This document shows, in pieces, positions 27,470 through 40,285 of a stretch of DNA of 64,000 nt. Each line of letters starts with the position of its first letter. Positions within the stretch are counted from its first letter, which is position 1. The stretch lies in NCBI RefSeq assembly GCF_003671935.1, contig NZ_CP032759.1, forward strand, positions 186,001 to 250,000, given 5' to 3'. The stretch comes from Buchnera aphidicola (Rhopalosiphum maidis) (GTDB lineage Bacteria; Pseudomonadota; Gammaproteobacteria; Enterobacterales; Enterobacteriaceae). Made by a program: the position numbers and the translations under genes. The notes beneath the pieces were generated by a model, which was given only the letters and a program-made list of their open reading frames with translations, had not been told where the DNA came from and searched no databases.

Positions 27470-29578
27470 ATGTCTCGTACAACACCTATTTCTCAATATC
27501 GTAATATTGGTATAAGTGCCCATATAGATGCAGGGAAGACGACTACTACTGAAAGAATCTTGTTTTATACTGGTATTAATCATAAAATTGGTGAAGTTCA
27601 TGATGGAGCTGCCACTATGGATTGGATGGCGCAAGAGCAAGAAAGAGGAATTACTATTACTTCTGCTGCTACTACTGCGTTTTGGAGTGGTATGGCCAAA
27701 CAATTTAAACCTCATAGAATTAATATTATTGATACACCTGGACATGTGGATTTTACTATAGAAGTTGAACGTTCCATGCGAGTATTGGATGGAGCTGTTA
27801 TGGTTTATTGTGCAGTTGGAGGTGTTCAACCTCAATCAGAAACAGTATGGAGACAAGCCAATAAATATAACGTTCCTCGTATAGCTTTCATAAATAAAAT
27901 GGATCGTATGGGGGCAAATTTTTTAAGAGCAGTAAAACAAATTAAAACACGATTAGGGGGTAATCCTGTACCGCTTCAATTGGCTATTGGATCAGAAGAA
28001 AATTTTAAAGGAGTTGTAGATTTAATAAAAATGAAAGCAATTAAATGGAATGATGTTGATCAAGGAATAACTTTTTTTTATGATGAAATTCCGTCTGATA
28101 TGATTGAATTATCTGAAAAATGGCATCAAATTTTAATTGAGTCCGCGGTTGAATCTAACGAAAAATTAATGGAAAAGTATTTAAGCGGACTTCCGTTATC
28201 TGAAACAGAAATAAAATCAGAATTACGAAAACGATCTTTAAATAATGAAATCACACTTATTACTTGTGGTTCTGCTTTTAAAAATAAAGGAGTACAAGCA
28301 CTGCTAGATGCAATAATTGAATATTTGCCTGCTCCTAATGATATTCAAGATATTAAAGGTGTTTTAAACGACAAAGTTAATACTTCTGCTGTAAGATCTT
28401 CAAATGACAAAGCTCCATTTTCAGCATTAGCATTTAAAATTGCCAGTGATCCTTTTGTAGGGAATTTAACATTTTTTCGTGTATATTCAGGAATAGTAAA
28501 ATCTGGAGATACTGTTTTTAATTCTGTTAAATCTCAACGTGAAAGATTTGGTAGAATTGTTCAAATGCATGCTAATAAAAGAGAAGAAATAAAAGAAGTC
28601 TATGCTGGTGATATAGCAGCTGCGATTGGTTTGAAAGATGTAACTACTGGTGATACCTTATGTGATCTAAATCAACCTATTATCCTAGAATGTATGGATT
28701 TTCCAGAACCAGTTATATCTATTTCTGTAGAACCTAAAACAAAAGCTGATCAAGAAAAAATGGGTTTAGCATTAGCTAGATTAGCAAAAGAAGATCCTTC
28801 TTTTAGAGTTCGAACAGATCAAGAATCGAATCAAACAATTATTTCTGGAATGGGAGAATTGCATTTAGAAATAATTGTTGACCGAATGAAACGAGAATTT
28901 AGCGTTGATGCTAATGTTGGAAAACCACAAGTCGCATATCGCGAAACCATTCTTAATAAAGTTACTGATATTGAAGGAAAACATATTAAGCAATCTGGTG
29001 GACGAGGTCAGTATGGTCATGTTGTAATAGAATTATTTCCTTTAGATCCAGGAGGTAAAGGATATTTGTTTATAAACGATATAAAAGGAGGAGTGATACC
29101 TAGTGAATATATTTCAGCAATTGATAAAGGCATTCAAGAACAATTAAAGTACGGACCTTTAGCGGGATATCCTGTTGTAGATATAGGAGTACGACTTTAT
29201 TTTGGTTCATATCATGATGTTGATTCTTCAGAGTTAGCTTTTAAATTAGCAGCTTCTTTAGCTTTTAAAAATGGATTTAAAAAAGCAAAACCAATTTTAC
29301 TAGAGCCTATTATGAAAGTAGAAGTAGAAACTCCAGATGATTATATGGGTGATGTAATTGGTGACTTAAATCGTCGGAGGGGAATTATTGAAGGAATGAA
29401 AGATTTAGAAATGGGTAAAATTATTAATGCGTGTGTTCCTTTATCTGAAATGTTTGGCTATGCTACTGATTTACGTTCTCAAACTCAGGGTAGGGCTTCC
29501 TATTCTATGGAATTTTTAAAATATGTAGAAGCACCGTCTGTTGTTTCTGATTTAATTATTAAGAAAAGAGAGAAATAG
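27470..29578 (+). CDS. fusA: Elongation factor G
   Basis: EF-G catalyses translocation and, with RRF, ribosome recycling. The 702 residues hold the P-loop AHIDAGKTT (17-25), the switch [25 protein letters not shown], domain II from about 290, domain IV with [13 protein letters not shown] and the C-terminal [14 protein letters not shown]. Full length compared with E. coli (704), with no sign of damage. Third gene of the str operon. Confidence 0.99.
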   Translation: MSRTTPISQYRNIGISAHIDAGKTTTTERILFYTGINHKIGEVHDGAATMDWMAQEQERGITITSAATTAFWSGMAKQFKPHRINIIDTPGHVDFTIEVERSMRVLDGAVMVYCAVGGVQPQSETVWRQANKYNVPRIAFINKMDRMGANFLRAVKQIKTRLGGNPVPLQLAIGSEENFKGVVDLIKMKAIKWNDVDQGITFFYDEIPSDMIELSEKWHQILIESAVESNEKLMEKYLSGLPLSETEIKSELRKRSLNNEITLITCGSAFKNKGVQALLDAIIEYLPAPNDIQDIKGVLNDKVNTSAVRSSNDKAPFSALAFKIASDPFVGNLTFFRVYSGIVKSGDTVFNSVKSQRERFGRIVQMHANKREEIKEVYAGDIAAAIGLKDVTTGDTLCDLNQPIILECMDFPEPVISISVEPKTKADQEKMGLALARLAKEDPSFRVRTDQESNQTIISGMGELHLEIIVDRMKREFSVDANVGKPQVAYRETILNKVTDIEGKHIKQSGGRGQYGHVVIELFPLDPGGKGYLFINDIKGGVIPSEYISAIDKGIQEQLKYGPLAGYPVVDIGVRLYFGSYHDVDSSELAFKLAASLAFKNGFKKAKPILLEPIMKVEVETPDDYMGDVIGDLNRRRGIIEGMKDLEMGKIINACVPLSEMFGYATDLRSQTQGRASYSMEFLKYVEAPSVVSDLIIKKREK

Positions 29579-29625
29579 TAGAATTTTTTCTATAAAATAA
29601 TATTTGATAAAAACTTTAAATTTAA

Positions 29626-30822
<1,197 letters not shown>

Positions 30823-30852
30823 TTTTTTATACTGTACTTAGTTGAATTTGTT

Positions 30853-30879
30853 AAGAAAAGAGTATAAAATGCTCTTTTC

Positions 30880-30881
<2 letters not shown>
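30853..30881 (+). terminator. Hairpin after tuf
   Basis: A perfect ten-pair stem AAGAAAAGAG/CTCTTTTCTT (30853-30862 and 30872-30881) closes a nine-base loop, 30 bases after the tuf stop. It is a likely end of the str operon, although no U run follows immediately. Confidence 0.65.
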
Positions 30882-31409
<528 letters not shown>

Positions 31410-31442
31410 TCAAATATATATATGATTAAAAGGTTTTAAATA

Positions 31443-32075
31443 ATGATTGGTTTAGTTGGTAAAAAACTTGGTATGACTCGTATTTTTACTAAGGAAGGAA
31501 GTTCAATTCCTGTTACAGTAATTGAAATACAAGAAAATCGAATTACACAAATAAAAAATATTAAAATTGATAAATATCGTGCCATTCAAGTGACAACTGG
31601 TCTAAAAAAACTAAATAGACTTAAAAAACCAGAGTCAGGCCACTTTTTGAAATCAGGAGTCATTCCTGGTCGTGGATTATGGGAATTTAGAACTAATAGC
31701 GATGAAAATTTTCAGATAGGTCAAAGTATAAAAATTAATATTTTCAATAATATTAAAAAAGTAGATATTACAGGTATTTCTAAAGGGAAAGGTTTTTCTG
31801 GTACTGTAAAACGTTGGAATTTTCGCACTCAAGATGCAACACATGGAAACTCTTTATCTCATAGAGTACCAGGTTCTATTGGTCAGAATCAAACTCCAGG
31901 TAGAGTATTTAAAGGAAAAAAAATGGCGGGGCATTTAGGTAATAATCGTGTTACAGTACAAAATTTAAATGTAGTAAATATTGACCAAAATCGTAACTTA
32001 CTTCTAGTAAAAGGTGCTGTTCCAGGACCTACCGGTAGTGATATTATCGTTAAACCAGCTATTAAGAAGATTTGA
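31443..32075 (+). CDS. rplC: 50S ribosomal protein L3
   Basis: L3 is an early assembly protein near the peptidyl transferase centre. The 210 residues include [15 protein letters not shown], the extended loop with [20 protein letters not shown], which contains the glutamine methylated by PrmB in E. coli, and [14 protein letters not shown]. Second gene of the S10 operon; its stop lies 18 bases before the rplD start. Confidence 0.99.
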   Translation: MIGLVGKKLGMTRIFTKEGSSIPVTVIEIQENRITQIKNIKIDKYRAIQVTTGLKKLNRLKKPESGHFLKSGVIPGRGLWEFRTNSDENFQIGQSIKINIFNNIKKVDITGISKGKGFSGTVKRWNFRTQDATHGNSLSHRVPGSIGQNQTPGRVFKGKKMAGHLGNNRVTVQNLNVVNIDQNRNLLLVKGAVPGPTGSDIIVKPAIKKI

Positions 32076-32092
32076 GGAATAAGGAGTTAAGC

Positions 32093-32698
32093 ATGGAATT
32101 AGTGATTAAAGACGTGCCAAGCCTTCTTAGTGTTTCTGAAATCATTTTTGGTCGAGATTTTAATGAAGCTCTAATTCATCAAGTAGTTGTCGCTTATTCA
32201 GCTTCTACTCGTCAAGGTACACGAGCACAAAAAAGTCGTGCTGACGTTTCCGGATCAGGTAGAAAACCATGGCGTCAAAAAGGTACTGGTCGCGCACGTG
32301 CAGGTTCTTTCAGAAGTCCTATCTGGCGATCAGGAGGAGTCACATTTGCTTCAAAACCACAAGAACATGCTCAAAAAATTAATAAAAAAATGTATCGTGG
32401 TGCTTTAAAGAGTATTTTTTCTGAATTAATACGTCAAAAAAGATTAATTATATTTGAAAGATTTTCGTTAGATTTACCTAAAACCAATCTTTTAGTTAAA
32501 AAATTAAAAGAAATTAATTTAAATAATGTGCTTATTTTAACTAGAAGAGTAGAAAATAATTTATTTCTTGCGTCTAGAAACTTATATTCAGTTGATGTAA
32601 AAGATGTATGTTCGATTGATCCAGTTAGTTTAATTGCTTTTGAGCATATTATAATTACTGTTGAAGCATTAAAGAAGGTAGAGGAAATACTTTCATGA
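32093..32698 (+). CDS. rplD: 50S ribosomal protein L4
   Basis: L4 lines the exit tunnel and in E. coli represses the S10 operon by attenuation and translation block. ATG 32093 ([16 protein letters not shown]) with TAAGGAG upstream gives 201 residues, the E. coli length; the frame reaches 32072 but that ATG-less extension overlaps rplC. The long tunnel loop [16 protein letters not shown] to KGTGRARAG is intact. It overlaps rplW by four bases, which implies coupled translation. Confidence 0.98.
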   Translation: MELVIKDVPSLLSVSEIIFGRDFNEALIHQVVVAYSASTRQGTRAQKSRADVSGSGRKPWRQKGTGRARAGSFRSPIWRSGGVTFASKPQEHAQKINKKMYRGALKSIFSELIRQKRLIIFERFSLDLPKTNLLVKKLKEINLNNVLILTRRVENNLFLASRNLYSVDVKDVCSIDPVSLIAFEHIIITVEALKKVEEILS

Positions 32699-32997
32699 TT
32701 TCTGAAGAGCGTTTACTTAAGGTATTACTTTCTCCACATATATCTGAAAAATCGTCTATGTCTATGGAAAAATTTAATACTGTAGTTTTAAAAGTTTCTA
32801 GGAATTCAACGAAAAACGAAATTAAATTTGCAGTACAAAATTTATTTAATATAGAAGTTGATAGCGTAAAAACAGTATATGTAAAAGGAAAAAAAAAGCG
32901 TCAATCTAATCGTGTTATTTGTCGAAGTGATTGGAAAAAAGCTTATATTAAAATCAAAAAAGGTCAAAACTTAGATTTTATGAGTAACATAGAGTAA
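32695..32997 (+). CDS. rplW: 50S ribosomal protein L23
   Basis: L23 sits at the tunnel exit and docks trigger factor and SRP, whose RNA is encoded at 60105 in this window. The 100 residues include [15 protein letters not shown] and the [13 protein letters not shown] loop. Its ATG overlaps the rplD stop (ATGA), typical of the operon. Confidence 0.98.
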   Translation: MISEERLLKVLLSPHISEKSSMSMEKFNTVVLKVSRNSTKNEIKFAVQNLFNIEVDSVKTVYVKGKKKRQSNRVICRSDWKKAYIKIKKGQNLDFMSNIE

Positions 32998-33014
32998 GTC
33001 GGAGGAGAAAAACA

Positions 33015-33836
33015 ATGGCAATTGTTAAATGCAAACCGACATCTCCGGGTCGTCGCCACGTTATTAAAGTTGTAAATAAAGAACTATATAAAGGAAAACC
33101 ATATTCTTTACTTTTATCAAAAAAAAGTAAAACTGGAGGACGTAATAATAATGGTAGAATTACAACTCGTCATATTGGTGGAGGACACAAAAGAGCATAT
33201 CGAATAATAGATTTTAAAAGAAATAAAGATAATATAACAGCATTTGTAGAAAGATTTGAATACGATCCCAATCGTTCATCTAACATTGCATTAATCTTGT
33301 ATCAAGATGGGAAAAGAGATTATATTTTAGCACCTAAAAATTTAAAAGTAGGTGATTCTATTATATCTGGTGTAAATGTTCCTATTAAAACAGGAAATTC
33401 TTTGCCTATCAAAAATATCCCAGTTGGTTCATTCATTCATAACGTAGAAATGAAACCAGGAAAGGGAGGTCAAATAGCTCGTTCTGCTGGAAGCTATGTC
33501 CAATTAGTTGCATGTGACAATGATTATGCTACCTTAAGATTAAGATCTGGTGAAATGAGAAAAACAGAATCTAATTGTAGAGCTACAATTGGTGAAGTTG
33601 GAAATTCTGAACATATGTTAAAAGTTTTAGGAAAAGCGGGCGCTTCACGTTGGATAGGAATTCGGCCAACTGTTCGTGGTACAGCTATGAATCCAGTTGA
33701 TCATCCTCATGGAGGTGGTGAAGGAAGAAATTTTGGAAAACATCCAGTAACGCCATGGGGACTCCAAACTAAAGGTAAAAAAACTCGGAAAAATAAGCGC
33801 ACTGAAAAATTTATTTTGCGTCATCGTCATAAATAA
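33015..33836 (+). CDS. rplB: 50S ribosomal protein L2
   Basis: L2 supports subunit association and peptidyl transferase activity. The 273 residues equal E. coli. The catalytic-centre extension [16 protein letters not shown], with the conserved histidine, is complete, as is [19 protein letters not shown] at the N-terminal side. GGAGGAG before ATG 33015 is one of the strongest ribosome binding sites in the window. Confidence 0.99.
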   Translation: MAIVKCKPTSPGRRHVIKVVNKELYKGKPYSLLLSKKSKTGGRNNNGRITTRHIGGGHKRAYRIIDFKRNKDNITAFVERFEYDPNRSSNIALILYQDGKRDYILAPKNLKVGDSIISGVNVPIKTGNSLPIKNIPVGSFIHNVEMKPGKGGQIARSAGSYVQLVACDNDYATLRLRSGEMRKTESNCRATIGEVGNSEHMLKVLGKAGASRWIGIRPTVRGTAMNPVDHPHGGGEGRNFGKHPVTPWGLQTKGKKTRKNKRTEKFILRHRHK

Positions 33837-33852
33837 CTTTAGAGGATCATTT

Positions 33853-34131
33853 ATGCCACGATCTCTTAAAAAAGGTCCTTTCATTGATGTAAATTTATTA
33901 AAAAAAGTAGAAAGAGCAGTAAAGATAAATGATAAGAAACCTTTAAAAACCTGGTCTAGACGTTCAACAGTTTTTCCAAATATGGTGGGTTTAACAATAT
34001 CTGTTCATAATGGGCGTCATCATATTCCAATTTTTATTACTGAAGAAATGGTTGGTCATAAACTAGGTGAATTTTCTTTAACTAGGACATACAGAGGACA
34101 TATTGCAGATAAAAAAGTAAAAAAACGTTAG
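33853..34131 (+). CDS. rpsS: 30S ribosomal protein S19
   Basis: S19 forms a head complex with S13 and contacts A-site tRNA. The 92 residues read [32 protein letters not shown] and [11 protein letters not shown], all standard. Spacing of 16 bases from rplB and 18 to rplV keeps the S10 operon order. Confidence 0.99.
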   Translation: MPRSLKKGPFIDVNLLKKVERAVKINDKKPLKTWSRRSTVFPNMVGLTISVHNGRHHIPIFITEEMVGHKLGEFSLTRTYRGHIADKKVKKR

Positions 34132-34149
34132 ATAAAAAATGAGGAATAA

Positions 34150-34482
34150 ATGGAAACCTTAGCTCAACATCGTCAAGCTCGTTGTTCTGCTCAAAAAATT
34201 CGTTTAATAGCAGATTTAATTCGTGGTAAAAAAGTTCCAAAAGCATTAAATATTTTGAATTTTAATAATAAAAAAGCTGCTGTTTTAGTAAAGAAAGTTT
34301 TAGAATCAGCTATAGCAAATGCTGAACACAATGATGGTTTAGATATAGATCAATTACGAATAAAAAACATATTTATTGACGAAGGCTCAACAATGAAAAG
34401 AATGATGCCACGTGCTAAAGGACGTGCAGATCGTATTCTAAAACGTACTAGTCATATTACTGTAATTGTGTCTGATCGTTAA
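34150..34482 (+). CDS. rplV: 50S ribosomal protein L22
   Basis: L22 contacts all domains of 23S rRNA and its beta-hairpin lines the exit tunnel. The 110 residues have [20 protein letters not shown] and the hairpin region [16 protein letters not shown], intact. GAGGA precedes the ATG. Confidence 0.99.
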   Translation: METLAQHRQARCSAQKIRLIADLIRGKKVPKALNILNFNNKKAAVLVKKVLESAIANAEHNDGLDIDQLRIKNIFIDEGSTMKRMMPRAKGRADRILKRTSHITVIVSDR

Positions 34483-34501
34483 CATTTTGGAGAAGAGGTA
34501 A

Positions 34502-35203
34502 ATGGGTCAAAAAGTACATCCTAATGGTATGCGACTGGGTATAATAAAAAAATGGAATTCTGTATGGTTTGCAAATACTAAAGATTTTGCTGATCATCTA
34601 GACAGTGATTATAAAGTTCGTCAATTTTTGATGAAAAAATTAATAAAGGCATCAGTTTCTCGGATTATTATTGAAAGACCAGCTAAAAGTATTCGCGTTA
34701 CTATTTATACAGCTAGGCCAGGTATTGTAATAGGGAAAAAAGGAGAAGATGTAGAAAAACTCAGGATTAAAATTGCAACAATTACTGGTGTTCCAGCTCA
34801 GATAAATATTTCTGAAGTACGTAAACCAGAATTAGACGCTAAACTTGTTTCAGAAAATATTACTTCTCAGTTAGAAAGACGAGTGATGTTTCGGCGTGCT
34901 ATGAAAAGATCTGTTCAAAATGCTATGAGACAAGGTGCAAAAGGCATTAAAGTAGAAGTTAGTGGTCGATTAGGAGGTGCTGAAATCGCTCGTAGAGAAT
35001 GGTATCGAGAAGGAAGAGTACCTTTACATACTCTTCGTGCAGATATTGATTATAGCGTTTCAGAAGCTCATACAACATATGGTGTAATAGGTGTAAAAGT
35101 ATGGATTTTTAAAGGAGAGATACTAGGTGGAATGTCAACTGTTGAAAATTTAGAAAAACCTTCTGTTCAAATAAAAAAGCAACATCGAAAAAATCGCAAG
35201 TAG
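34502..35203 (+). CDS. rpsC: 30S ribosomal protein S3
   Basis: S3 guards the mRNA entry tunnel and has helicase activity with S4. The 233 residues match E. coli in length. The KH domain signature is [17 protein letters not shown], and the C-terminal domain contains [20 protein letters not shown] and [15 protein letters not shown] is the ribosome binding site. Confidence 0.99.
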   Translation: MGQKVHPNGMRLGIIKKWNSVWFANTKDFADHLDSDYKVRQFLMKKLIKASVSRIIIERPAKSIRVTIYTARPGIVIGKKGEDVEKLRIKIATITGVPAQINISEVRKPELDAKLVSENITSQLERRVMFRRAMKRSVQNAMRQGAKGIKVEVSGRLGGAEIARREWYREGRVPLHTLRADIDYSVSEAHTTYGVIGVKVWIFKGEILGGMSTVENLEKPSVQIKKQHRKNRK

Positions 35204-35215
35204 GAGAAAATATTA

Positions 35216-35626
35216 ATGTTGCAACCAAAACGTACTAAATTTCGTAAAATGCATAAAGGACGCAATCGTGGTCTTTCTATTGGTGCTAATGTTAGTTTTG
35301 GTATATTTGGATTAAAAGCAATTGATCGAGGACGTTTAACAGCTCGACAAATTGAATCTGCACGTAGAGCTATAACTCGTTGTATTAAAAGACAAGGTAA
35401 AATTTGGATACGTGTTTTTCCGGACAAACCTATCACTCAAAAACCATTAGAGGTAAGAATGGGTAAAGGAAAAGGCAACGTCGAATATTGGGTTGCTTTA
35501 ATTCAACCAGGTAAAATTCTTTATGAAATGGATGGAGTTTCTGAAGAAGAATCACGTGAAGCTTTTAAATTAGCTGCAGCCAAATTACCTATTAAAACTA
35601 CTTTTGTAACTAAAATGGTGATGTAA
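35216..35626 (+). CDS. rplP: 50S ribosomal protein L16
   Basis: L16 organises the A-site region of the 50S subunit. The 136 residues include [18 protein letters not shown], the AARRAITR-like [25 protein letters not shown] and [13 protein letters not shown]. Its stop overlaps the rpmC start (TAATG), so translation is coupled. Confidence 0.99.
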   Translation: MLQPKRTKFRKMHKGRNRGLSIGANVSFGIFGLKAIDRGRLTARQIESARRAITRCIKRQGKIWIRVFPDKPITQKPLEVRMGKGKGNVEYWVALIQPGKILYEMDGVSEEESREAFKLAAAKLPIKTTFVTKMVM

Positions 35627-35823
35627 TGAAGGAAATATTAAAATTTCGCAATAAAAATTGCCAAGATCTTAATATAGAACTTCTACAATTATTAAGAGAA
35701 CAGTTTAATCTTCGTATGCAATCTGTATCTGGAAAATTAAAACAACCTCATTTATTGCGTAAAGTGAGAAGAAATATTGCACAAGTAAAGACGTTATTAA
35801 CACAAAAGGAACGTCTAAAATGA
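35626..35823 (+). CDS. rpmC: 50S ribosomal protein L29
   Basis: L29 lies next to L23 at the tunnel exit. The 65 residues form two helices with the family motifs [15 protein letters not shown] and [13 protein letters not shown]. It starts on the last base of the rplP stop and overlaps rpsQ by four bases. Confidence 0.98.
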   Translation: MKEILKFRNKNCQDLNIELLQLLREQFNLRMQSVSGKLKQPHLLRKVRRNIAQVKTLLTQKERLK

Positions 35824-36074
35824 AGGAAAAAATTCGTACTTTACAAGGTCGTGTTACAAGTGACAAGATGAATAAATCTGCTGTTGTTGCAATCGAACGT
35901 TTTGTAAAGCATCCAATTTACGGAAAATTTGTTAAAAAAACGACGAAATTACATATTCATGACGAAAAAAATGAATGTTCTATTGGCGATTTAATAGAAA
36001 TTCGTGAATCTAGACCAATTTCTAAAACTAAGTCTTGGATTTTAGTTAGAATTGTTGAAAAGAATATTTTTTAA
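35820..36074 (+). CDS. rpsQ: 30S ribosomal protein S17
   Basis: S17 is a primary binder of 16S rRNA with an OB fold. The 84 residues contain [36 protein letters not shown] and [13 protein letters not shown]. It ends the S10 operon and is followed by a long hairpin, then the spc promoter region. Confidence 0.98.
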   Translation: MKEKIRTLQGRVTSDKMNKSAVVAIERFVKHPIYGKFVKKTTKLHIHDEKNECSIGDLIEIRESRPISKTKSWILVRIVEKNIF

Positions 36075-36088
36075 AAAATAATTTTTTA

Positions 36089-36122
36089 AAAACATGAACA
36101 AACTTAGGTCTGCTCATGTTTT
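36089..36122 (+). terminator. Long hairpin after rpsQ (end of S10 operon)
   Basis: A 15-position stem (36089-36103 with 36108-36122) with two A-C mismatches closes a TTAG loop and ends in four T residues. It separates the S10 and spc operons. A partial terminator or a processing site is also possible, since transcription between these operons may run through. Confidence 0.65.
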
Positions 36123-36143
36123 CTATTCATTGAATATAACTAA

Positions 36144-36152
36144 TGTTACAAT
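36144..36152 (+). promoter_or_regulatory. Candidate extended -10 promoter of the spc operon
   Basis: TGTTACAAT (TG at 36144, TACAAT at 36147-36152) is a good extended -10, about 55 bases before rplN and just after the S10 operon hairpin, where the spc promoter lies in E. coli. Confidence 0.45.
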
Positions 36153-36206
36153 ATTTAAACTTGTTTTTTTAATTAAATAACCATAATTATTCGGAATTTT
36201 ATAAAA

Positions 36207-36575
36207 ATGATTCAAGAACAAACTATTTTGAATGTAGCTGATAATTCAGGTGCTCGTTCAGCCATGTGCATTAAAGTACTCGGTGGTTCTCGTCGCCGAT
36301 ACGCTCGTATTGGTGACATAATTAAAATCACAATTAAAGAAGCAATACCTCGTGGGAAAGTAAAAAAAGGAGAGGTATTGAAAGCTGTAGTTGTTAGAAC
36401 AAAAAAGGGAGTAAGAAGATCTGACGGTTCAATTATTCGTTTTGACAACAATGCTTGTGTTGTTTTGAATAATAATGAACAACCTGTTGGTACTCGTATT
36501 TTTGGACCTGTTACTCGGGAACTTAGAACCGAAAAATTTATGAAAATTATTTCTTTAGCTCCTGAAGTTTTATAA
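36207..36575 (+). CDS. rplN: 50S ribosomal protein L14
   Basis: L14 forms a bridge with 16S rRNA. The 122 residues start [20 protein letters not shown] and end with [23 protein letters not shown]. It is the first gene of the spc operon. The start lacks a strong Shine-Dalgarno match (TCGGAATT upstream). Confidence 0.98.
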   Translation: MIQEQTILNVADNSGARSAMCIKVLGGSRRRYARIGDIIKITIKEAIPRGKVKKGEVLKAVVVRTKKGVRRSDGSIIRFDNNACVVLNNNEQPVGTRIFGPVTRELRTEKFMKIISLAPEVL

Positions 36576-36600
36576 CATAAAAATTTTTAAGGAATAAATC

Positions 36601-36915
36601 ATGGCATTGAAATTACGCCGTAATGATGAAATTATTATTTTAACAGGAAAAGACAAAGGAAAAAAAGGTATTATTAAAAATATTTTGCCTTCAAATAAAG
36701 CTATTATTAATGGTTTAAATTTAATTAAAAAACATCAAAAACCACTTCCTTCTCAAAATAAAAATGGTGGTATTCTTGAAAAAGAAGCACCTATTCACAT
36801 ATCAAATATTGCTATTTTTAATCCAGAATCAAGTAAAGCTGATCGAATTGGTTTTAGATTTGAAGAAGGTAAAAAAGTTCGTTTTTTTAAATCAAATAAA
36901 AAAACGATTAAATAG
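36601..36915 (+). CDS. rplX: 50S ribosomal protein L24
   Basis: L24 starts 50S assembly. The 104 residues carry the KOW motif in [20 protein letters not shown] and the conserved [26 protein letters not shown] precedes the ATG. Second gene of the spc operon. Confidence 0.98.
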   Translation: MALKLRRNDEIIILTGKDKGKKGIIKNILPSNKAIINGLNLIKKHQKPLPSQNKNGGILEKEAPIHISNIAIFNPESSKADRIGFRFEEGKKVRFFKSNKKTIK

Positions 36916-36930
36916 TTTTGGAGCAATTTA

Positions 36931-37470
36931 ATGGCTACGTTTTACAATTATTATAAATCAAAAATAATTAACAAACTTATGATGGAACTAAATTATAGTT
37001 CTGTTATGCAAGTTCCTAAAATTGATAAAATTACTTTAAATATGGGGGTAGGTTCTGCTGCTTCAGATAAAAAAGTACTAGACAATGCTATTTTAGATTT
37101 AACTGCAATTTCTGGACAAAAACCTATTATTACCAAAGCTCGAAAATCTGTAGCTGGTTTTAAAATTCGTCAAGGTTATCCTATTGGTTGTAAAGTAACT
37201 TTACGTGGAAAAAGAAAATGGGATTTTTTTGAACGCTTGATTATTATTGCTATTCCTCGTATTCGAGATTTTAGAGGTTTATCCATAAATTCTTTTGACG
37301 GAAGAGGAAATTATAGCTTAGGAATACGAGAACAAATTATTTTTCCTGAAATTGATTATGATAAAATCGATCGTGTTCGTGGTTTAGATATAACTATTAC
37401 TACTACTGCAAAATCTAATCATGAAGCGCGTTTGTTATTGTCTTTTTTTAACTTTCCTTTTCGTAAGTAA
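36931..37470 (+). CDS. rplE: 50S ribosomal protein L5
   Basis: L5 binds 5S rRNA in the central protuberance; the 5S gene is at 51955 here. The 179 residues show [35 protein letters not shown] and [16 protein letters not shown]. Length equals E. coli. The ATG follows TTTTGGAGC. Confidence 0.99.
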   Translation: MATFYNYYKSKIINKLMMELNYSSVMQVPKIDKITLNMGVGSAASDKKVLDNAILDLTAISGQKPIITKARKSVAGFKIRQGYPIGCKVTLRGKRKWDFFERLIIIAIPRIRDFRGLSINSFDGRGNYSLGIREQIIFPEIDYDKIDRVRGLDITITTTAKSNHEARLLLSFFNFPFRK

Positions 37471-37487
37471 ATTAATAAGGTTATTCA

Positions 37488-37793
37488 ATGGCTAAACAAT
37501 CAATGAAAGCACGTGAAATTAAACGTGTAAAATTAGCTAATAAATTTTATGCTCAGCGTATTGCATTAAAAAATATTATTACTAATCTGAAATTATCGGA
37601 GGAAGAACGTTGGGATGCTGTGCTTAAATTACAGGTTTTTCCACGAGATTCAAGTCCATCTCGTCAAAGAAATAGATGTCGTCAAACTGGTCGCCCACAT
37701 GCTTTTCTTCGAAAGTTTGGGCTTAGTCGAATTAAAGTTAGAGAAGCTGCTATGAAGGGTGAAATTCCTGGTTTAAAAAAATCCAGTTGGTAA
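37488..37793 (+). CDS. rpsN: 30S ribosomal protein S14 (long, zinc-free type)
   Basis: S14 completes the 30S head. The 101-residue form lacks the CxxC pair of zinc-binding S14, so it is the C-minus type usual for Enterobacterales. [19 protein letters not shown] and [23 protein letters not shown] are conserved. Fourth gene of the spc operon. Confidence 0.98.
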   Translation: MAKQSMKAREIKRVKLANKFYAQRIALKNIITNLKLSEEERWDAVLKLQVFPRDSSPSRQRNRCRQTGRPHAFLRKFGLSRIKVREAAMKGEIPGLKKSSW

Positions 37794-37822
37794 TTTTTCA
37801 TAAATTTTGGAGTAGTTTAAAA

Positions 37823-38215
37823 ATGAGTATGCAAGATCCAGTCGCAGATATGCTCACTCGAATTCGAAATGGTCAATCAGCGAATAAGTATTCTATTAAA
37901 ATGCCTTATTCTAAGTTAAAAATTTCTATTATTGAATTGTTAAAAAAAGAAGGTTACATTAAAAAATTTAATGTTGAAGGTAATCATAAATTAGAGATAG
38001 AAGTTATTTTAAAGTACTTTAAAGGCAAATCTGTAATAGAAATGATTCAGCGTGTAAGTAGACCAAGTTTAAGAATATATAAAAAGAAGAATACTTTACC
38101 TAAAGTAATGGCAGGTTTAGGAATAGCGGTTATTTCTACTTCTAAAGGAATTATGACAGACCGTACAGCACGTCGACTTGGTCTTGGTGGCGAAGTTTTA
38201 TGCTATGTAGCTTAA
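37823..38215 (+). CDS. rpsH: 30S ribosomal protein S8
   Basis: S8 binds the central domain of 16S rRNA and in E. coli represses the spc operon at the rplE start. ATG 37823 ([16 protein letters not shown]) gives 130 residues with TTGGAGT upstream; the frame is open to 37787 but that overlaps rpsN. The C-terminal [20 protein letters not shown] is conserved. Confidence 0.98.
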   Translation: MSMQDPVADMLTRIRNGQSANKYSIKMPYSKLKISIIELLKKEGYIKKFNVEGNHKLEIEVILKYFKGKSVIEMIQRVSRPSLRIYKKKNTLPKVMAGLGIAVISTSKGIMTDRTARRLGLGGEVLCYVA

Positions 38216-38225
38216 TGGAGGAAAA

Positions 38226-38762
38226 ATGTCTCGTGTTGCTAAACGTCCAATTTTAATTCCTTCAGATATAAAGATTGAATTAAATTTACAATCAATATCT
38301 ATTAAAGGAAAGTATGGTTGTCTTTCACGTATTATTCATAATTCAGTTAAGGTAGAATACTTAAATAATAAAATAACTTTTTCAGCACGTTTGGGTTTTT
38401 CTAATGCTTGGGCACAAGCAGGGACTTCAAGAGCTCTTGTAAATTCAATGATTATAGGAGTTTCAAAGAAATTTAGTAAAAAATTACAATTTTCTGGAGT
38501 AGGATATCGTGTTTCAATAACAAAAGGCAACATTATTAATATGTCATTAGGTTATTCTCATCCTATTGAATATTCCTTACCTCCTTATATCGAAGTAGAA
38601 AACCCATCTCCAACAGAAATTATTATCAAAGGAGTAGATAAGCAATTAGTTGGTCAAATAGCTGCGAATTTAAGATCTTATCGCAAACCTGAACCTTATA
38701 AAGGAAAAGGAATTAGATATTCAAATGAATTTGTACGTATGAAAGAGGCTAAGAAAAAGTAA
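38226..38762 (+). CDS. rplF: 50S ribosomal protein L6
   Basis: L6 lies near the factor-binding site. The 178 residues consist of two repeated domains, with [26 protein letters not shown] in the middle and [14 protein letters not shown] at the end. GGAGG precedes ATG 38226 by a short gap. Confidence 0.98.
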   Translation: MSRVAKRPILIPSDIKIELNLQSISIKGKYGCLSRIIHNSVKVEYLNNKITFSARLGFSNAWAQAGTSRALVNSMIIGVSKKFSKKLQFSGVGYRVSITKGNIINMSLGYSHPIEYSLPPYIEVENPSPTEIIIKGVDKQLVGQIAANLRSYRKPEPYKGKGIRYSNEFVRMKEAKKK

Positions 38763-38763
38763 A

Positions 38764-39129
38764 ATGATGTTTTATAGGAATAAAAAAATAATTTCTCGTA
38801 TACGTCGATCTGTTAAGGCACGTTGTAAAATTAAATCATTAGGTGCGATTCGTTTAGTTGTACACAGAACTTCTCGTCATATGTATGCTCAAATAATTTC
38901 TCCTGAAGCAAAAGTTTTAGTTTTTGCTTCGACTTTAGAAAAAAAAGTTAAGTTAGACTTAAAATATACCGGAAATAAAGAAGCGGCTGAAATTATTGGT
39001 AAAATTATTGCTGAAAGAGCTTTGTCAAAAGGTATTTCTAAAGTTTCTTTTGATCGATCTGGTTTCAAATATCATGGACGCATAAAAAAACTAGCAGATT
39101 CTGCACGCAATTTTGGATTAAAGTTTTAA
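38764..39129 (+). CDS. rplR: 50S ribosomal protein L18
   Basis: L18 brings 5S rRNA to the 50S subunit together with L5. The 121 residues begin MMFYRNKK, where the first or second ATG (38764 or 38767) could start; the conserved part begins at [29 protein letters not shown] and [14 protein letters not shown] are typical. It begins two bases after the rplF stop. Confidence 0.97.
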   Translation: MMFYRNKKIISRIRRSVKARCKIKSLGAIRLVVHRTSRHMYAQIISPEAKVLVFASTLEKKVKLDLKYTGNKEAAEIIGKIIAERALSKGISKVSFDRSGFKYHGRIKKLADSARNFGLKF

Positions 39130-39144
39130 GGTGAAAAATATAGA

Positions 39145-39648
39145 ATGGCTAATATCGAAAAAAAAAATAATAGTGAACTACAAGAAAAATTAATTACTGT
39201 AAATCGTGTTTCAAAAACAGTTAAAGGTGGTCGTATATTTTCATTTACTGCTTTAACAGTAGTAGGAAATGGAGAAGGGCGTGTTGGTTTTGGTTACGGA
39301 AAAGCTCGTGAAGTTCCAGCAGCAATCCAGAAAGCTATGGAAAAAGCTAGACGTAATATGATCACTATACCATTAGTCAATAAAACTCTACAGCATTCAT
39401 TAAAGGGTTCACATACTGGATCTAATGTTTTTATGAAACCCGCTTCAGATGGAACAGGAATAATTGCAGGTGGAGCCATGCGTGCAGTTTTAGAAGTAGC
39501 TGGTATACATAATGTACTAGCTAAAACTTATGGTTCAACAAATCCTATTAATGTAGTTCGTGCTACTATAAATGGTTTAACTAATATGAAATCTCCAGAA
39601 ATGATAGCTGCTAAAAGAAATAAACCTATTGAAGATATATTAGGATAA
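39145..39648 (+). CDS. rpsE: 30S ribosomal protein S5
   Basis: S5 acts in decoding accuracy and mRNA unwinding. The 167 residues include [19 protein letters not shown], the double-stranded RNA-binding type fold with [20 protein letters not shown], and GVHNVLAK-like [16 protein letters not shown]. Full length. Confidence 0.99.
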   Translation: MANIEKKNNSELQEKLITVNRVSKTVKGGRIFSFTALTVVGNGEGRVGFGYGKAREVPAAIQKAMEKARRNMITIPLVNKTLQHSLKGSHTGSNVFMKPASDGTGIIAGGAMRAVLEVAGIHNVLAKTYGSTNPINVVRATINGLTNMKSPEMIAAKRNKPIEDILG

Positions 39649-39656
39649 ATTTTTTG

Positions 39657-39836
39657 ATGAAAACAATTAAAATAACTCAAATTAAAAGTTCAATAGGGCG
39701 AATACCTAAGCACAAGAAAACGTTATTAGGACTTGGTTTACGTCATATTGGTCATAGTGTAATACGTCAGGATACTCCTTCTATTAGAGGTATGATAAGA
39801 AAAGTATCTTATATTTTAAAAATACAAGAGGAATAA
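39657..39836 (+). CDS. rpmD: 50S ribosomal protein L30
   Basis: L30 is a small 50S protein. ATG 39657 ([15 protein letters not shown]) gives 59 residues, the E. coli length; the frame has a TTG one codon upstream (39654), which is not needed. [21 protein letters not shown] is conserved. It lies eight bases after rpsE with no clear ribosome binding site of its own, which suggests coupling. Confidence 0.97.
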   Translation: MKTIKITQIKSSIGRIPKHKKTLLGLGLRHIGHSVIRQDTPSIRGMIRKVSYILKIQEE

Positions 39837-39840
39837 TAAG

Positions 39841-40275
39841 ATGCGTTTAAATACTCTTTCTCCATCTTTAGGATCTCGGAAAAATCATAGACGATTAGGT
39901 CGTGGCATTGGTTCTGGTTTTGGAAAAACTGCAGGTCGAGGTCATAAAGGTCAAAAATCTAGATCTGGAGGTCATATTAATCGTGGTTTTGAAGGAGGTC
40001 AAATGCCTCTTTATAGAAGACTTCCTAAATTTGGGTTTAATTCTCATAAAAAAAATATTACAACAGAAGTTCGCTTGTCAGATATATCAAAATTATCTAG
40101 TAATATCATTGATTTAAAAATTTTGAGAAAAGAAAATATTATTAATAAAAACATTAAATATGTAAAGGTTATTCTTTCAGGAAAATTAGAAGTTCCTTTA
40201 ATATTACGTGGTTTACGTGTAACTCGAGGCGCTCGTCTTGCAATTGAAAACCATGGCGGTAAAATTGAAGGATAA
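39841..40275 (+). CDS. rplO: 50S ribosomal protein L15
   Basis: L15 is a late assembly protein of the 50S subunit. The 144 residues have the glycine-rich N-terminal tail [20 protein letters not shown] and [11 protein letters not shown], and a conserved [17 protein letters not shown] end. AGAGGAA precedes the ATG. It is followed closely by secY. Confidence 0.99.
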   Translation: MRLNTLSPSLGSRKNHRRLGRGIGSGFGKTAGRGHKGQKSRSGGHINRGFEGGQMPLYRRLPKFGFNSHKKNITTEVRLSDISKLSSNIIDLKILRKENIINKNIKYVKVILSGKLEVPLILRGLRVTRGARLAIENHGGKIEG

Positions 40276-40285
40276 GCGGTAAACA

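Noticed and set aside
27386-27835. 149-codon frame on the minus strand opposite the start of fusA
   Set aside because: It is antisense to the highly conserved G domain of EF-G and has the low-complexity Ser/Asn/Arg composition expected from a mirrored frame.
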